A stretch of DNA of 64,000 nt from Candidatus Lachnocurva vaginae (GTDB lineage Bacteria; Bacillota; Clostridia; Lachnospirales; Lachnospiraceae): the NCBI GenBank assembly GCA_011082265.1, contig CP049781.1:558001-622000 (forward strand), read 5' to 3'. A program made the translations under genes and the position numbers. The notes under the pieces were generated by a model, which saw only the letters and a list, made by a program, of their open reading frames with translations, made no database searches and was not told the origin of the DNA. The stretch's first letter is position 1. Each line of letters opens with the position of its first letter. Shown one piece after another: positions 23,976 through 31,794 of this stretch.

Positions 23976-25982
23976 ATGGTATTCAAAGGTTTAAAATATA
24001 TAGAAGCATCAAATAAGGCACTAACTTTTATAAAAAGTCAATTGGATGTAAATAAGTTTAAGTATAATATTATCTTTGCAAGAAAATATAGGGATGATTA
24101 TGAAGGCGATGTTATATGGGGATATGTAGAAGGCTTATTAAAAGAAGAAGAAATAAAGCCCGAGCACATACGTGTCTCATATTATGATTTCTATTATAAA
24201 GGAAAAGTATCGGGGCAAGTTTTCAATTTACCTGATTATACAGGGTACGGTGTAAGAGTGTCAGTTGTTCATGATACAACATACGAAGTTATAACATGTC
24301 CTATAAATGAAGATGGCACATTTTCATCAGAAATATTATATAAAGAGGTGTACCACAAGAATAAAAAAGGAAAAAAATTTGATAAGATAGCTAAATATAA
24401 GGTTGATGTAGAGGTAGGGGAAGGTATAAAGGAATTTAAACTAGTAAGCGGAATATCAGGAGACTGGCAAAAAATAAAAGATAGTAAAGAGCTTACAGTA
24501 TATAGATATGTGTATTCTGGCGGTTCTATCGTAGAAAATGGATATGGTTATTTAAAAGATTTTAATGTAAATTTATATACTTTTTCAGATGCAGAATATT
24601 TAAATTATTCTTGTAATATTTTTAACGTTGGAGATGGGGTATATATTTGGTATGCAAAGAAAGTATATAAAGGACATAAAATAGGGAAATTAGTTAAAAC
24701 AGTTTTTAAAAATGGTAAAAAAGAATATCAGGTCGTAGGTATAGCGGGAGCTGTCACAAATTTAAAAACAGGAAGACTTCCTGCATCGTTTTTAATCCCA
24801 CCAGATGATCCACAATATAATAAGGACGGTACAAAGGCACTCGGAGCTTTTGGATACATGCTTAATTCAAGAACTTGGGCTTATGATGTTGGCCTTGCAC
24901 TTTTAGTATTTACAACGAGTAGAGACTATAGCATATGTAAAGAAATGCTAAGAAGAATGCAACATGAACAAAATAGTGATGGGAGTTTTAACTTTTCATA
25001 TGATATTTATATAGGGCAGCTATTTGAGGGGTATGTAAGAACAGGTGCTTTAGGTTGGCTTTTATGGGGTATGTGCTACTACACAATGGAAAGTAGAGAC
25101 AAAACTTTTTTAAAAATGATAGAAAAAACGGGAGACTATCTTTTATCAAGACAAGTTACGGATAAATCAGATGCAAGGTATGGTCTTTTAAAAGGTGGGT
25201 ACGGAAGTTATAACATGGAAGATTACTCTTATAATGCTGAAGAAATAGAATGGTGCTCTGTAGAGCATCAATGTTCAGCACTTCAAGGTCTTATAGGGTG
25301 CTCTTTAATATTTAGAGATAAAAAGTACAGAGATGCAGTGGAAATTATAAAAAATAGTTTGTATTTAAGCTGCTACGATAAAGACAATGGACGATTTTAT
25401 CAAGGTATAAATGGAGATATTCCTGACAGTGCATGGGCTCTTGATTGTACAACATGGGCAGGGTCACTTATTTTTTCTGTTATTCATTCCGATACAGCAA
25501 GAGACTGCGCAGATACCGCAAGTATTTTTTATAGTGTAAGAGATATAGAAATAGAACAAAGCCGAGAAAAAGATTATTATAATACAGCCTATTCAAGTGA
25601 TGAAACCTTTTCAGGATTTAAGCCATATAGTGATGTGACAGAGGATTATGCGGGAGCACCTGAGCTTGTATGGACAGAAGGAACACTTGGATACGCACTT
25701 TTATCACTTATTTTAGGAGAAAAAGATGAAGCACAGAAATATGTTGATGAATGTATTAAGCTTCAAAATTGTAATGGTAGTACAGGAGGAGTTATTTATA
25801 CAACAGCAACGTATGGAATGCTTCCGTGGGAATTTCATGTATGGGAATCAGTGGTGTCTTCATCGTGGCTCTATTTAATTATAAATAATCCAGATGTACT
25901 TTTCCCTAGAACTTTAAGCCGGGTTTATTACATGGCAAAAATAAATAAGGAGGATGACAAAAAAAATATAAATAATAAATAG
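23976..25982 (+). CDS. Tail/baseplate protein with alpha/alpha-toroid (glycosidase-like) domain
   Basis: About 668 residues from ATG 23976 (GGAG 12 bases upstream); ATG 23958 would add six residues. The N-terminal ~270 residues are beta-rich (DYTGYGVRVSVVHDTTYEV, NVGDGVYIWYAKKVYKG) and look like a tail-attachment part. From about residue 300 (TWAYDVGLALLVFTTSRDYSICKEML) comes a series of helix pairs with aromatic and acidic inner-loop residues: QHEQNSDGSFNFSYD, EIEWCSVEHQCSALQGL, NDRFYQG-like DNGRFYQGINGD, AWALDCTTWAGSL, GAPELVWTEGTLGYALLSL. That layout resembles six-hairpin (alpha/alpha toroid) glycosidases or polysaccharide lyases. It is the last structural gene before lysis, the usual place for a receptor-binding or depolymerase protein. 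The enzymatic role is inference. Confidence 0.65.
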   Translation: MVFKGLKYIEASNKALTFIKSQLDVNKFKYNIIFARKYRDDYEGDVIWGYVEGLLKEEEIKPEHIRVSYYDFYYKGKVSGQVFNLPDYTGYGVRVSVVHDTTYEVITCPINEDGTFSSEILYKEVYHKNKKGKKFDKIAKYKVDVEVGEGIKEFKLVSGISGDWQKIKDSKELTVYRYVYSGGSIVENGYGYLKDFNVNLYTFSDAEYLNYSCNIFNVGDGVYIWYAKKVYKGHKIGKLVKTVFKNGKKEYQVVGIAGAVTNLKTGRLPASFLIPPDDPQYNKDGTKALGAFGYMLNSRTWAYDVGLALLVFTTSRDYSICKEMLRRMQHEQNSDGSFNFSYDIYIGQLFEGYVRTGALGWLLWGMCYYTMESRDKTFLKMIEKTGDYLLSRQVTDKSDARYGLLKGGYGSYNMEDYSYNAEEIEWCSVEHQCSALQGLIGCSLIFRDKKYRDAVEIIKNSLYLSCYDKDNGRFYQGINGDIPDSAWALDCTTWAGSLIFSVIHSDTARDCADTASIFYSVRDIEIEQSREKDYYNTAYSSDETFSGFKPYSDVTEDYAGAPELVWTEGTLGYALLSLILGEKDEAQKYVDECIKLQNCNGSTGGVIYTTATYGMLPWEFHVWESVVSSSWLYLIINNPDVLFPRTLSRVYYMAKINKEDDKKNINNK

Positions 25983-26004
25983 ATAAAAATAAGGAAAAAG
26001 TAAA

Positions 26005-26033
26005 GCAAGCATCAATTTGATGTTTGCTTTTTT
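26005..26033 (+). terminator. Terminator after tail genes
   Basis: GCAAGCATCA pairs with TGATGTTTGC (one G-T pair) around a 3-base loop, followed by TTTTTTA. It separates the structural operon from holin and endolysin. Confidence 0.85.
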
Positions 26034-26066
26034 ATTACAGATTTTCATTAAGAACGGAGGAAAAAT

Positions 26067-26471
26067 ATGAAAAAAGTGTGGAATTTAATGCAGATTTTAT
26101 TTTCTGGGTTAGGAGGATTTATGGGATACTTTTTAGGGGGATGTGATGGACTTATATTTTCGCTCCTTATATTTATATCAATTGATTATGTGACGGGAGT
26201 GATGTGTGCTATAGCAGAAAAAACACTTTCAAGTGATGTGGGATTTAAAGGAATCTGCAGAAAGGTACTTATATTTTTACTTGTAGGTGTAGCACATATT
26301 TTAGATTTACATGTTGTAAAAACGGGAAGTGTATTAAGAAGTGCTGTTGTTTTCTTTTACCTGTCGAATGAAGGAGTGAGTATTTTAGAAAATGCCGCAC
26401 ATTTAGGACTCCCTGTACCTAAAAAGGTAAAAGATGTTTTAGAGCAGTTACATGATAAAGAAAGGGAGTAA
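26067..26471 (+). CDS. Phage holin, Cph1/TcdE (holin 4) family
   Basis: 134 residues, ATG behind CGGAGGAAAAAT. Three hydrophobic segments are seen: ILFSGLGGFMGYFLGG, LIFSLLIFISIDYVTGVMCAI, and VLIFLLVGVAHILDL plus SAVVFFYLSNEGVSILENA. The IDYVTG motif and the polar SNEGVSILENAAHLGLPVP tail are family hallmarks. It forms membrane holes that let the endolysin reach the wall at lysis. The endolysin gene starts 3 bases after its stop. Confidence 0.93.
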   Translation: MKKVWNLMQILFSGLGGFMGYFLGGCDGLIFSLLIFISIDYVTGVMCAIAEKTLSSDVGFKGICRKVLIFLLVGVAHILDLHVVKTGSVLRSAVVFFYLSNEGVSILENAAHLGLPVPKKVKDVLEQLHDKERE

Positions 26472-26474
26472 TCT

Positions 26475-27392
26475 ATGATAAAAGGAATAGATGTAAGCCA
26501 TTGGCAAGGTGATATTGATTTTAATAAAGTAAAAGCGTCGGGCATAGATTTTGTAATTATAAGAGCTGGATATGGGGTTGGGCATGTAGATGAGTTTTTT
26601 AAGGAGAACTATAGGAAGGCAAAAGAAGCGGGACTTAATATCGGAGCATACTGGTATTCGTATGCAAGTTCTGATTCTGAGGCGGTTTTAGAGGCTCAAA
26701 GCTGCGTGAACATACTTTCAGGTAAGAGTTTTGAGTATCCTATTTACTTTGATTTAGAAGAAAAAAGCCAGCTTAACCGTGGTCGAGCTTTCTGCGATTC
26801 TTTGATTACAAGTTTTTGTAATAAGCTGGAAGCTTGCGGGTATTATGCAGGCTTTTATACTTCGCTTTTAGCTGCTAATAATCTTGTGTCCTCTCATATT
26901 GGAGAACGTTACGCTTTGTGGATTGCACAGTGGAATACACACTGTGATTATCAAGGCTCATATGGTCTTTGGCAATACTCGTCAAACGGCAGCGTTCCTG
27001 GGATAGCTGGAAGAGTTGACATGGACTATGCTTATGTGGATTATCCAAGCATGATTAAAAACGCTGGGTTAAACGGGTGCGAAAACGTCGGCTCTTATAC
27101 AGCTCCTCAAACATCAAGTATTGATGAGGTGGCAAGAGAAGTTATTAACGGTGATTGGGGTAACGGAGATGAGCGTAAAAACCGTTTAACTCAAGCAGGA
27201 TATGATTATATGAGCGTGCAAAATAAGATTAATGAGCTTCTTGGTGTTAAAGCCTATAGAAAGTCGGTTGATGAGCTTGCACGTGAAGTAATCCGAGGCA
27301 TTTGGGGTAACGGCAACACACGAAAACAGCGTCTAACTCAAGCAGGATACGATTATAATGAAGTACAAAAACGAGTAAATGAACTCTTGTAA
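26475..27392 (+). CDS. Endolysin: GH25 muramidase with two CW_7 repeats
   Basis: 305 residues, ATG just after AAGGGAGTAATCT. The GH25 domain (residues 1-200) has GIDVSHWQGDIDF with catalytic Asp6, the paired acids in YFDLEEK (Asp93, Glu95), and ALWIAQWN and YGLWQYSSNGSVPGIAGRVDMDYAY. Two Cpl-7-type cell-wall repeats follow, about 42 residues each (SIDEVAREVINGDWGNGDER and SVDELAREVIRGIWGNGNTR). It cleaves the MurNAc-GlcNAc bond. CW_7 repeats bind muropeptide and allow a wide host range. The first ~60 codons are AT-rich; the rest uses CGT and GGC more, as if the gene were mosaic. Confidence 0.97.
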   Translation: MIKGIDVSHWQGDIDFNKVKASGIDFVIIRAGYGVGHVDEFFKENYRKAKEAGLNIGAYWYSYASSDSEAVLEAQSCVNILSGKSFEYPIYFDLEEKSQLNRGRAFCDSLITSFCNKLEACGYYAGFYTSLLAANNLVSSHIGERYALWIAQWNTHCDYQGSYGLWQYSSNGSVPGIAGRVDMDYAYVDYPSMIKNAGLNGCENVGSYTAPQTSSIDEVAREVINGDWGNGDERKNRLTQAGYDYMSVQNKINELLGVKAYRKSVDELAREVIRGIWGNGNTRKQRLTQAGYDYNEVQKRVNELL

Positions 27393-27415
27393 AACAGTTT
27401 GAAACACTTATAAAA

Positions 27416-27464
27416 CCCGAGGCTTGTTCCTACATTGGAGCAATCCTCGGGCTTTTTTTTTTTT
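27416..27464 (+). terminator. Strong terminator after endolysin
   Basis: CCCGAGG...CCTCGGG outer arms, with inner TTGTTCC/GGAGCAA arms, followed by C and twelve T. It ends the lysis operon. Confidence 0.95.
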
Positions 27465-27524
27465 ATTTTTAAGGTTAAAAAACGGCTCTTTTTCTTTGCC
27501 TGTGATGTAAGGAGGCACAGGCGA

Positions 27525-27926
27525 ATGAATATAAAAGAGAAACAGCAAGTAATGAAACTTCGTAGTGAAGGCTTGGGCTATAAGAAAATAGCTAACGAAC
27601 TAAATATCAGCATTAACACTATTAAGTCGTTTTGCAGAAACAATTACCTTACGAGCGAATATATGGATTCTAAAACCTGTTGTAAGGAATGCGGCAAAGA
27701 GCTAAATCAGATAGAACATATTAAAGTAAGACAATTTTGTAGTTGTAAATGCAAACAGACGTGGTGGAATCAGCATAGAAATCAAGCAAAACGAACAATC
27801 CTGGAAGAACACATCTGCCCGAACTGTGAGAAAACTTTTCATGCGTACGCTCGAGATAACAGAAAATACTGCTCACACACCTGCTATATAAACGCTCGCT
27901 TTAAGAAAGGTGATAATCATGAATAA
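27525..27926 (+). CDS. Sigma-like HTH protein with two zinc clusters
   Basis: 133 residues from ATG 27525, chosen for AAGGAGGCACAGGCGA upstream; a longer frame would start inside the terminator. The N-terminus is a helix-turn-helix of sigma region-4 type (QQVMKLRSEGLGYKKIANELNISINTIKSF). Two cysteine clusters follow: CCKECGKEL...FCSCKC and CPNCEKTF...YCSHTC. Proteins of this type precede the recombinase genes in many Firmicutes prophages and ICEs. A role in recombination directionality or in transcription of the integrase cassette is plausible but unproven. Its stop overlaps the next small gene. Confidence 0.8.
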   Translation: MNIKEKQQVMKLRSEGLGYKKIANELNISINTIKSFCRNNYLTSEYMDSKTCCKECGKELNQIEHIKVRQFCSCKCKQTWWNQHRNQAKRTILEEHICPNCEKTFHAYARDNRKYCSHTCYINARFKKGDNHE

Positions 27927-28095
27927 GGAGGAACATTCGGAAATACTGTATCAGCTTTCTATAAATCTTGCTAAAAGAATGTATGAAAAACAGCTGATTA
28001 GCTTGGAAGAATTAAAAGCTATGAATTGTATCTTATTGGAAAAATATCATCCCACTATAGGGGCTCTTTTCTCACTAAAAGACTTGATATCTTAA
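27919..28095 (+). CDS. SHOCT-like small protein before recombinases
   Basis: 58 residues from ATG 27919 (AAAGGTG upstream; GTG 27910 is an alternative). The sequence LSINLAKRMYEKQLISLEELKAMNCILLEKY is a SHOCT-type helical hairpin (L-x-x-G/Q-x-I-S-x-E-E). Such small proteins regularly sit between the zinc HTH gene and the serine recombinases. The last codons contain the -35 box of the recombinase promoter. Confidence 0.7.
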   Translation: MNKEEHSEILYQLSINLAKRMYEKQLISLEELKAMNCILLEKYHPTIGALFSLKDLIS

Positions 28096-28120
28096 GGCTT
28101 TAGAGTGATGTATATACACT
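28083..28120 (+). promoter_or_regulatory. Conserved phage promoter, copy 3 (recombinases)
   Basis: CTTGATATC, then GGCTTTAGAGTGATGTATA. TTGATA at 28084-28089, a 19-bp spacer and TGTATA at 28109-28114 repeat the layout at 10459 and 11590, including the AGAGTGAT core. The first recombinase starts 25 bases further. Confidence 0.6.
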
Positions 28121-28139
28121 GACAAGGAGGTAGACACAA

Positions 28140-29906
28140 ATGAAAAAGATAGAAAAAATTGAAGCGAAAAAGCCAGCTATCTTAGAGCGTAAAAAGGTGT
28201 GTGCCTATGCCAGAGTGTCTATGGAAACAGACAGGCTTAAACATTCCCTATCAGCACAGATTAGCTATTACAGCAAGCTGATCCAGAATAATCCTGAATG
28301 GGAATTTAAAGGCGTGTACTCAGATTATGGCATAACAGGAACAAGCACTGTAAAACGATCAGGCTTTATGGAAATGCTTGAAGAATGCGAAAAAGGAAAT
28401 ATAGACCTTATTCTCACCAAATCCATCAAGCGTTTTGCAAGAAATACCGTGGACTTGCTTAAGGTGGTTAGACACTTAAAGAGCAAAGGGATAGAGGTCA
28501 GGTTTGAAAATGAGAACATTAACTCTCTTAGTGGCGATGGTGAGCTCATGCTTTCCATCCTCGCTTCCTTTGCACAAGAAGAATCACGGTCAATTTCTGA
28601 AAACGTCAAATGGGGTACGAGAAAGAGATTTGAACAAGGAATACCAAATGGCAAGTTCAGCATTTACGGTTATCGCTGGGAAGGTGACCATCTTGTCGTT
28701 ATTGAAGAAGAAGCCAAAATCATCAGACGAATATATGATGAGTATCTTTCAGGTAATTCAAGAATTCAAATAGGAAAACAATTTAATGCGGAAGGGATTC
28801 GAACAAGAAAAGGCCATAAGTGGATGGATTCTAGCATTAAAGTTATTCTTACCAACATCCACTACACAGGAAACTTACTCTTTCAAAAAGAATATGTGGT
28901 TGATCCTATTTCAGGAAAGACAAGAAAAAATCGTGGACAGCTTCCTCAATACTTCGTTGAAAACACGCACGAAGCCATCATTCCTATGGAAACATTCAAA
29001 CAAGTAGAAGCGGAAATGAAACGGCGAAGAGAAGCAGGAGCTATTGGAAATCCTGCTATAGCAACAACGGAGATGACCAGCAAAATAAGATGCGTTCATT
29101 GTGGCAAAAGCTTTCACAAGTGTAGAAGGAGAACTGTTAACCGTGGGTCGGTGTTTTGGCAGTGTGCAACAAGAAAAGCCGCTCAAGGTAATCCTTGCCA
29201 TACGGGTGATTTGAATGATATTGCACTTAAAGAACTTATCTGCAAAGTATTAGGCATTGATAAATATGATCCTGACACTTTTACTCAACGCATCGACCAT
29301 ATTGATGTAATCAGGAAAGAAAAACTTATCTTTCATTTTGCTGATGGAAATGTTGTTGAAACACAGTATCCGAAACTCAATCGAAAAGAGTATTTTACTG
29401 ATGAGATAAGAGCGAGCCTTTCTAAACAGCGACGTGATAAACACCGTTATCATCGTAAGAATTCTTCTACGCCTTTTACAGGGATTATTGAGTGTGTGAA
29501 GTGTGCTAACAGTTTTAACTCATTAACAAGGGTTCTAAAAACAGGCGAAAAAATAGCCTATCTTTCGTGTAGAACAAATAGAAGTGAGTGTCCGCATAAT
29601 TCTATACAGGATGTGACGCTTAAAGCCTTAGTTTGTGAGGTGTTAAAGCTTTACGAGTTTAACGAAAAAGTAATGGACGAGCAGATCAAACGCATTTATA
29701 TTGCTGAGGGCAAAGCCACTTTTAAGCTCAAAGACGGTCGTGAAATAGTAAAAGAATATTCGGAAAGAAAACGTGGCACGCCTTGGAGTAAAGAAAGACG
29801 AGAAAAGCAGCTGCCTAAGATGCGTGAGTATTGGGCAAATGAAGACAATCGTAAAGCAGCCGGTGAACGCTGTAAGAAAATGTGGAGGGAGAAAAATGGC
29901 AAATAA
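28140..29906 (+). CDS. Large serine recombinase 1
   Basis: 588 residues, ATG behind AAGGAGGTAGACACAA. Resolvase domain: CAYARVSMETD with nucleophile Ser27, YSDYGITGTSTVKRSGFMEML, and SIKRFARNTVDLL. A recombinase domain follows (FEQGIPNGKFSIYGYRW, NAEGIRTRKGHKWMDSSIKVILTNIHYTGNLLFQ). There are two zinc-ribbon-like segments (CVHCGKSF...CATRKA...C and CVKCANSF...SCRTNRSEC). The C-terminal ~35 residues, GTPWSKERREKQLPKMREYW onward, resemble the NUMOD3-type DNA-binding motif of homing endonucleases. The coiled coil usual in this family is not apparent. It probably works together with recombinase 2, whose start lies inside its 3' end. Confidence 0.93.
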   Translation: MKKIEKIEAKKPAILERKKVCAYARVSMETDRLKHSLSAQISYYSKLIQNNPEWEFKGVYSDYGITGTSTVKRSGFMEMLEECEKGNIDLILTKSIKRFARNTVDLLKVVRHLKSKGIEVRFENENINSLSGDGELMLSILASFAQEESRSISENVKWGTRKRFEQGIPNGKFSIYGYRWEGDHLVVIEEEAKIIRRIYDEYLSGNSRIQIGKQFNAEGIRTRKGHKWMDSSIKVILTNIHYTGNLLFQKEYVVDPISGKTRKNRGQLPQYFVENTHEAIIPMETFKQVEAEMKRRREAGAIGNPAIATTEMTSKIRCVHCGKSFHKCRRRTVNRGSVFWQCATRKAAQGNPCHTGDLNDIALKELICKVLGIDKYDPDTFTQRIDHIDVIRKEKLIFHFADGNVVETQYPKLNRKEYFTDEIRASLSKQRRDKHRYHRKNSSTPFTGIIECVKCANSFNSLTRVLKTGEKIAYLSCRTNRSECPHNSIQDVTLKALVCEVLKLYEFNEKVMDEQIKRIYIAEGKATFKLKDGREIVKEYSERKRGTPWSKERREKQLPKMREYWANEDNRKAAGERCKKMWREKNGK

Positions 29907-31473
29907 GAAAGTAACAACGATACCTGCTACGATTACGAAGTTTGCTCAAAAGCCTATCAACAAGGTAAGCAAAAGAAAAGTGGCAGGATACGCTAGAGTA
30001 TCAACTGACAGTGAAGAACAGCAAACATCCTATGAAGCACAAGTCGACTACTACACTAGCTACATCAAAAGCAGAGATGACTGGGAGTTTGTTGAAGTGT
30101 ATACCGATGAAGGCATAACTGCTACCAATACGAAAAAACGTGATGGTTTTAAGCGTATGGTAAAGGATGCTTTAGCAGGGAAAATTGATCTGATTGTTAC
30201 CAAGTCTGTCAGTCGTTTTGCCAGAAACACGGTAGACAGTCTTTCAACTATTAGAAAGCTTAAAGAACATGGTACAGAGGTTTATTTCGAGAAAGAAAAT
30301 ATCTGGACGTTCGATTCTAAAGGCGAGCTTTTGATTACTATCATGTCGAGCTTGGCTCAGGAAGAATCACGCTCTATCTCTGAAAACTGTACGTGGGGTC
30401 AGCGTAAGAGATTCGCTGATGGTAAAGTCACTGTACCTTTTGAACATTTCCTTGGCTATGATAGAGGAGAAGATGGAAACCTCGTGGTAAACAAAGAACA
30501 AGCTGTAACGGTTAAGAAGATTTACCGCTTATTCTTGCAAGGCTATTCACCCTTTGGTATAGCTAAAGCACTTACAGCGGATGGCATACTTACACCCAGT
30601 GGTAAGACAAAATGGGCAGCGCAAACTGTTAATGCAATACTTAGAAACGAAAAATATAAGGGTGATGCACTCTTACAAAAGAGTTTCACAGTAGATTTTC
30701 TTACTAAAGAAAAGAAAAAGAATGAAGGAGAAATTCCTCAATACTATGTGACGGGAAACCATGAAGCGATTATTCTTCCAAGCACTTTTGACCGAGTGCA
30801 GAAACTTTTAGAAAAAAGAAAAGGCGGTAAAAATCGTATTTCAAGCGTCAGTATATATTCGAGCAAGATTAAATGTGCTGATTGTGGTTCATGGTATGGT
30901 TCTAAAACATGGCATTCAACCGATAAGTATCGAACTAGAATTTGGCAGTGTAATCACAAGTTTGAAGAACACTGCACCACTCCACACTTAAAAGAAGATG
31001 AGATTCAAACGCTGTTTATTAAAGGCGTAAATATGCTAGTTAAAGATAAACAGGAAATCATCGCAACGCATAAAGAGATGGTAAAAACTGTTTTTGATAC
31101 TTCAAGTCTTGAAAATGAACAACTGAAACTCGAAGAAGAACTCAACATCGTAGCTTACAAGGTCAAAAACTGTATCAATGAAAACGCACGAAAATTGCAG
31201 GACCAGGATGAGTATGAGAAAAAATATACGAGTCTAGTGAACAGGTTTAATACTGTAGAATCAAGGCTTAAAGAAGTAAAAGCTATCATTGTTGAAAAGC
31301 AAGCAAGACGTGATGAGGTTGAATATTTTATTGATGGCTTGAAAAAGCAGGACTTGTTAACAGTTTTCGATGAAAACGTCTGGCTTAGCATGGTCGACTA
31401 TCTAACCGTACATAAAGATGGAAAGGTTGAGTTTACCTTCCTTGATGGGAGTGTAATGAAAATAGACGGGTAA
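29896..31473 (+). CDS. Large serine recombinase 2 (probable integrase)
   Basis: 525 residues from ATG 29896, chosen for GGAGGGAGAAAA upstream; overlap with recombinase 1 is 11 bases. Nucleophile Ser36 is in AGYARVSTDSE. YTDEGITATNTKKRDGF, SVSRFARNTVDSL and LAQEESRSISENCTWGQRKRF complete the catalytic domain. A recombinase domain, one zinc ribbon (CADCGSWYG...CNHKFEEHC) and a long coiled coil (about 395-485, LENEQLKLEEELNIVAYKV) follow. This is the full architecture of phage/ICE integrases. Being the last phage gene, it should lie next to the attachment site, which cannot be defined without the other end. Confidence 0.95.
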   Translation: MANKKVTTIPATITKFAQKPINKVSKRKVAGYARVSTDSEEQQTSYEAQVDYYTSYIKSRDDWEFVEVYTDEGITATNTKKRDGFKRMVKDALAGKIDLIVTKSVSRFARNTVDSLSTIRKLKEHGTEVYFEKENIWTFDSKGELLITIMSSLAQEESRSISENCTWGQRKRFADGKVTVPFEHFLGYDRGEDGNLVVNKEQAVTVKKIYRLFLQGYSPFGIAKALTADGILTPSGKTKWAAQTVNAILRNEKYKGDALLQKSFTVDFLTKEKKKNEGEIPQYYVTGNHEAIILPSTFDRVQKLLEKRKGGKNRISSVSIYSSKIKCADCGSWYGSKTWHSTDKYRTRIWQCNHKFEEHCTTPHLKEDEIQTLFIKGVNMLVKDKQEIIATHKEMVKTVFDTSSLENEQLKLEEELNIVAYKVKNCINENARKLQDQDEYEKKYTSLVNRFNTVESRLKEVKAIIVEKQARRDEVEYFIDGLKKQDLLTVFDENVWLSMVDYLTVHKDGKVEFTFLDGSVMKIDG

Positions 31474-31499
31474 ACAACGAATATAGAATAAATAAAGGC

Positions 31500-31528
31500 T
31501 TGTCAACATGGAATTTATCTTGTATAAT
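31500..31528 (+). promoter_or_regulatory. Near-consensus vegetative promoter
   Basis: TTGTCA at 31500-31505, a 17-bp spacer and TATAAT at 31523-31528. It points toward the GACA tract and two hairpins, not directly at a large gene. Confidence 0.8.
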
Positions 31529-31591
31529 TAGCATATTAAAAGTTATGTATAAAAAGGTTGACAAAGCTATGGGAAATCTGACAAAATCCTT

Positions 31592-31650
<59 letters not shown>

Positions 31651-31666
31651 CACATAGAATTTTTTA

Positions 31667-31717
31667 ATAGGCAGGAATGCATACCTAGTGGATAGGTGCG
31701 TGTTTCTGCCTATTTTT
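31667..31717 (+). terminator. Long-stem terminator upstream of surface gene
   Basis: ATAGGCAG (31667) pairs with CTGCCTAT (31706-31713), with inner ACCTA/TAGGT pairing, followed by TTTTTA. It would end the transcript begun at 31535 after about 180 bases, so that transcript is either a small RNA or an attenuated leader. Confidence 0.8.
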
Positions 31718-31794
31718 ATGCGATTTTTCAAAACAGTAATGTAAATCATTTGAACATATGAAAGAAATATAGAAATAATAAATGGAGTTGTGAG

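Noticed and set aside
29250..29453. Minus-strand small gene within recombinase 1
   Set aside because: Antisense of a conserved coding region and without any start signal.
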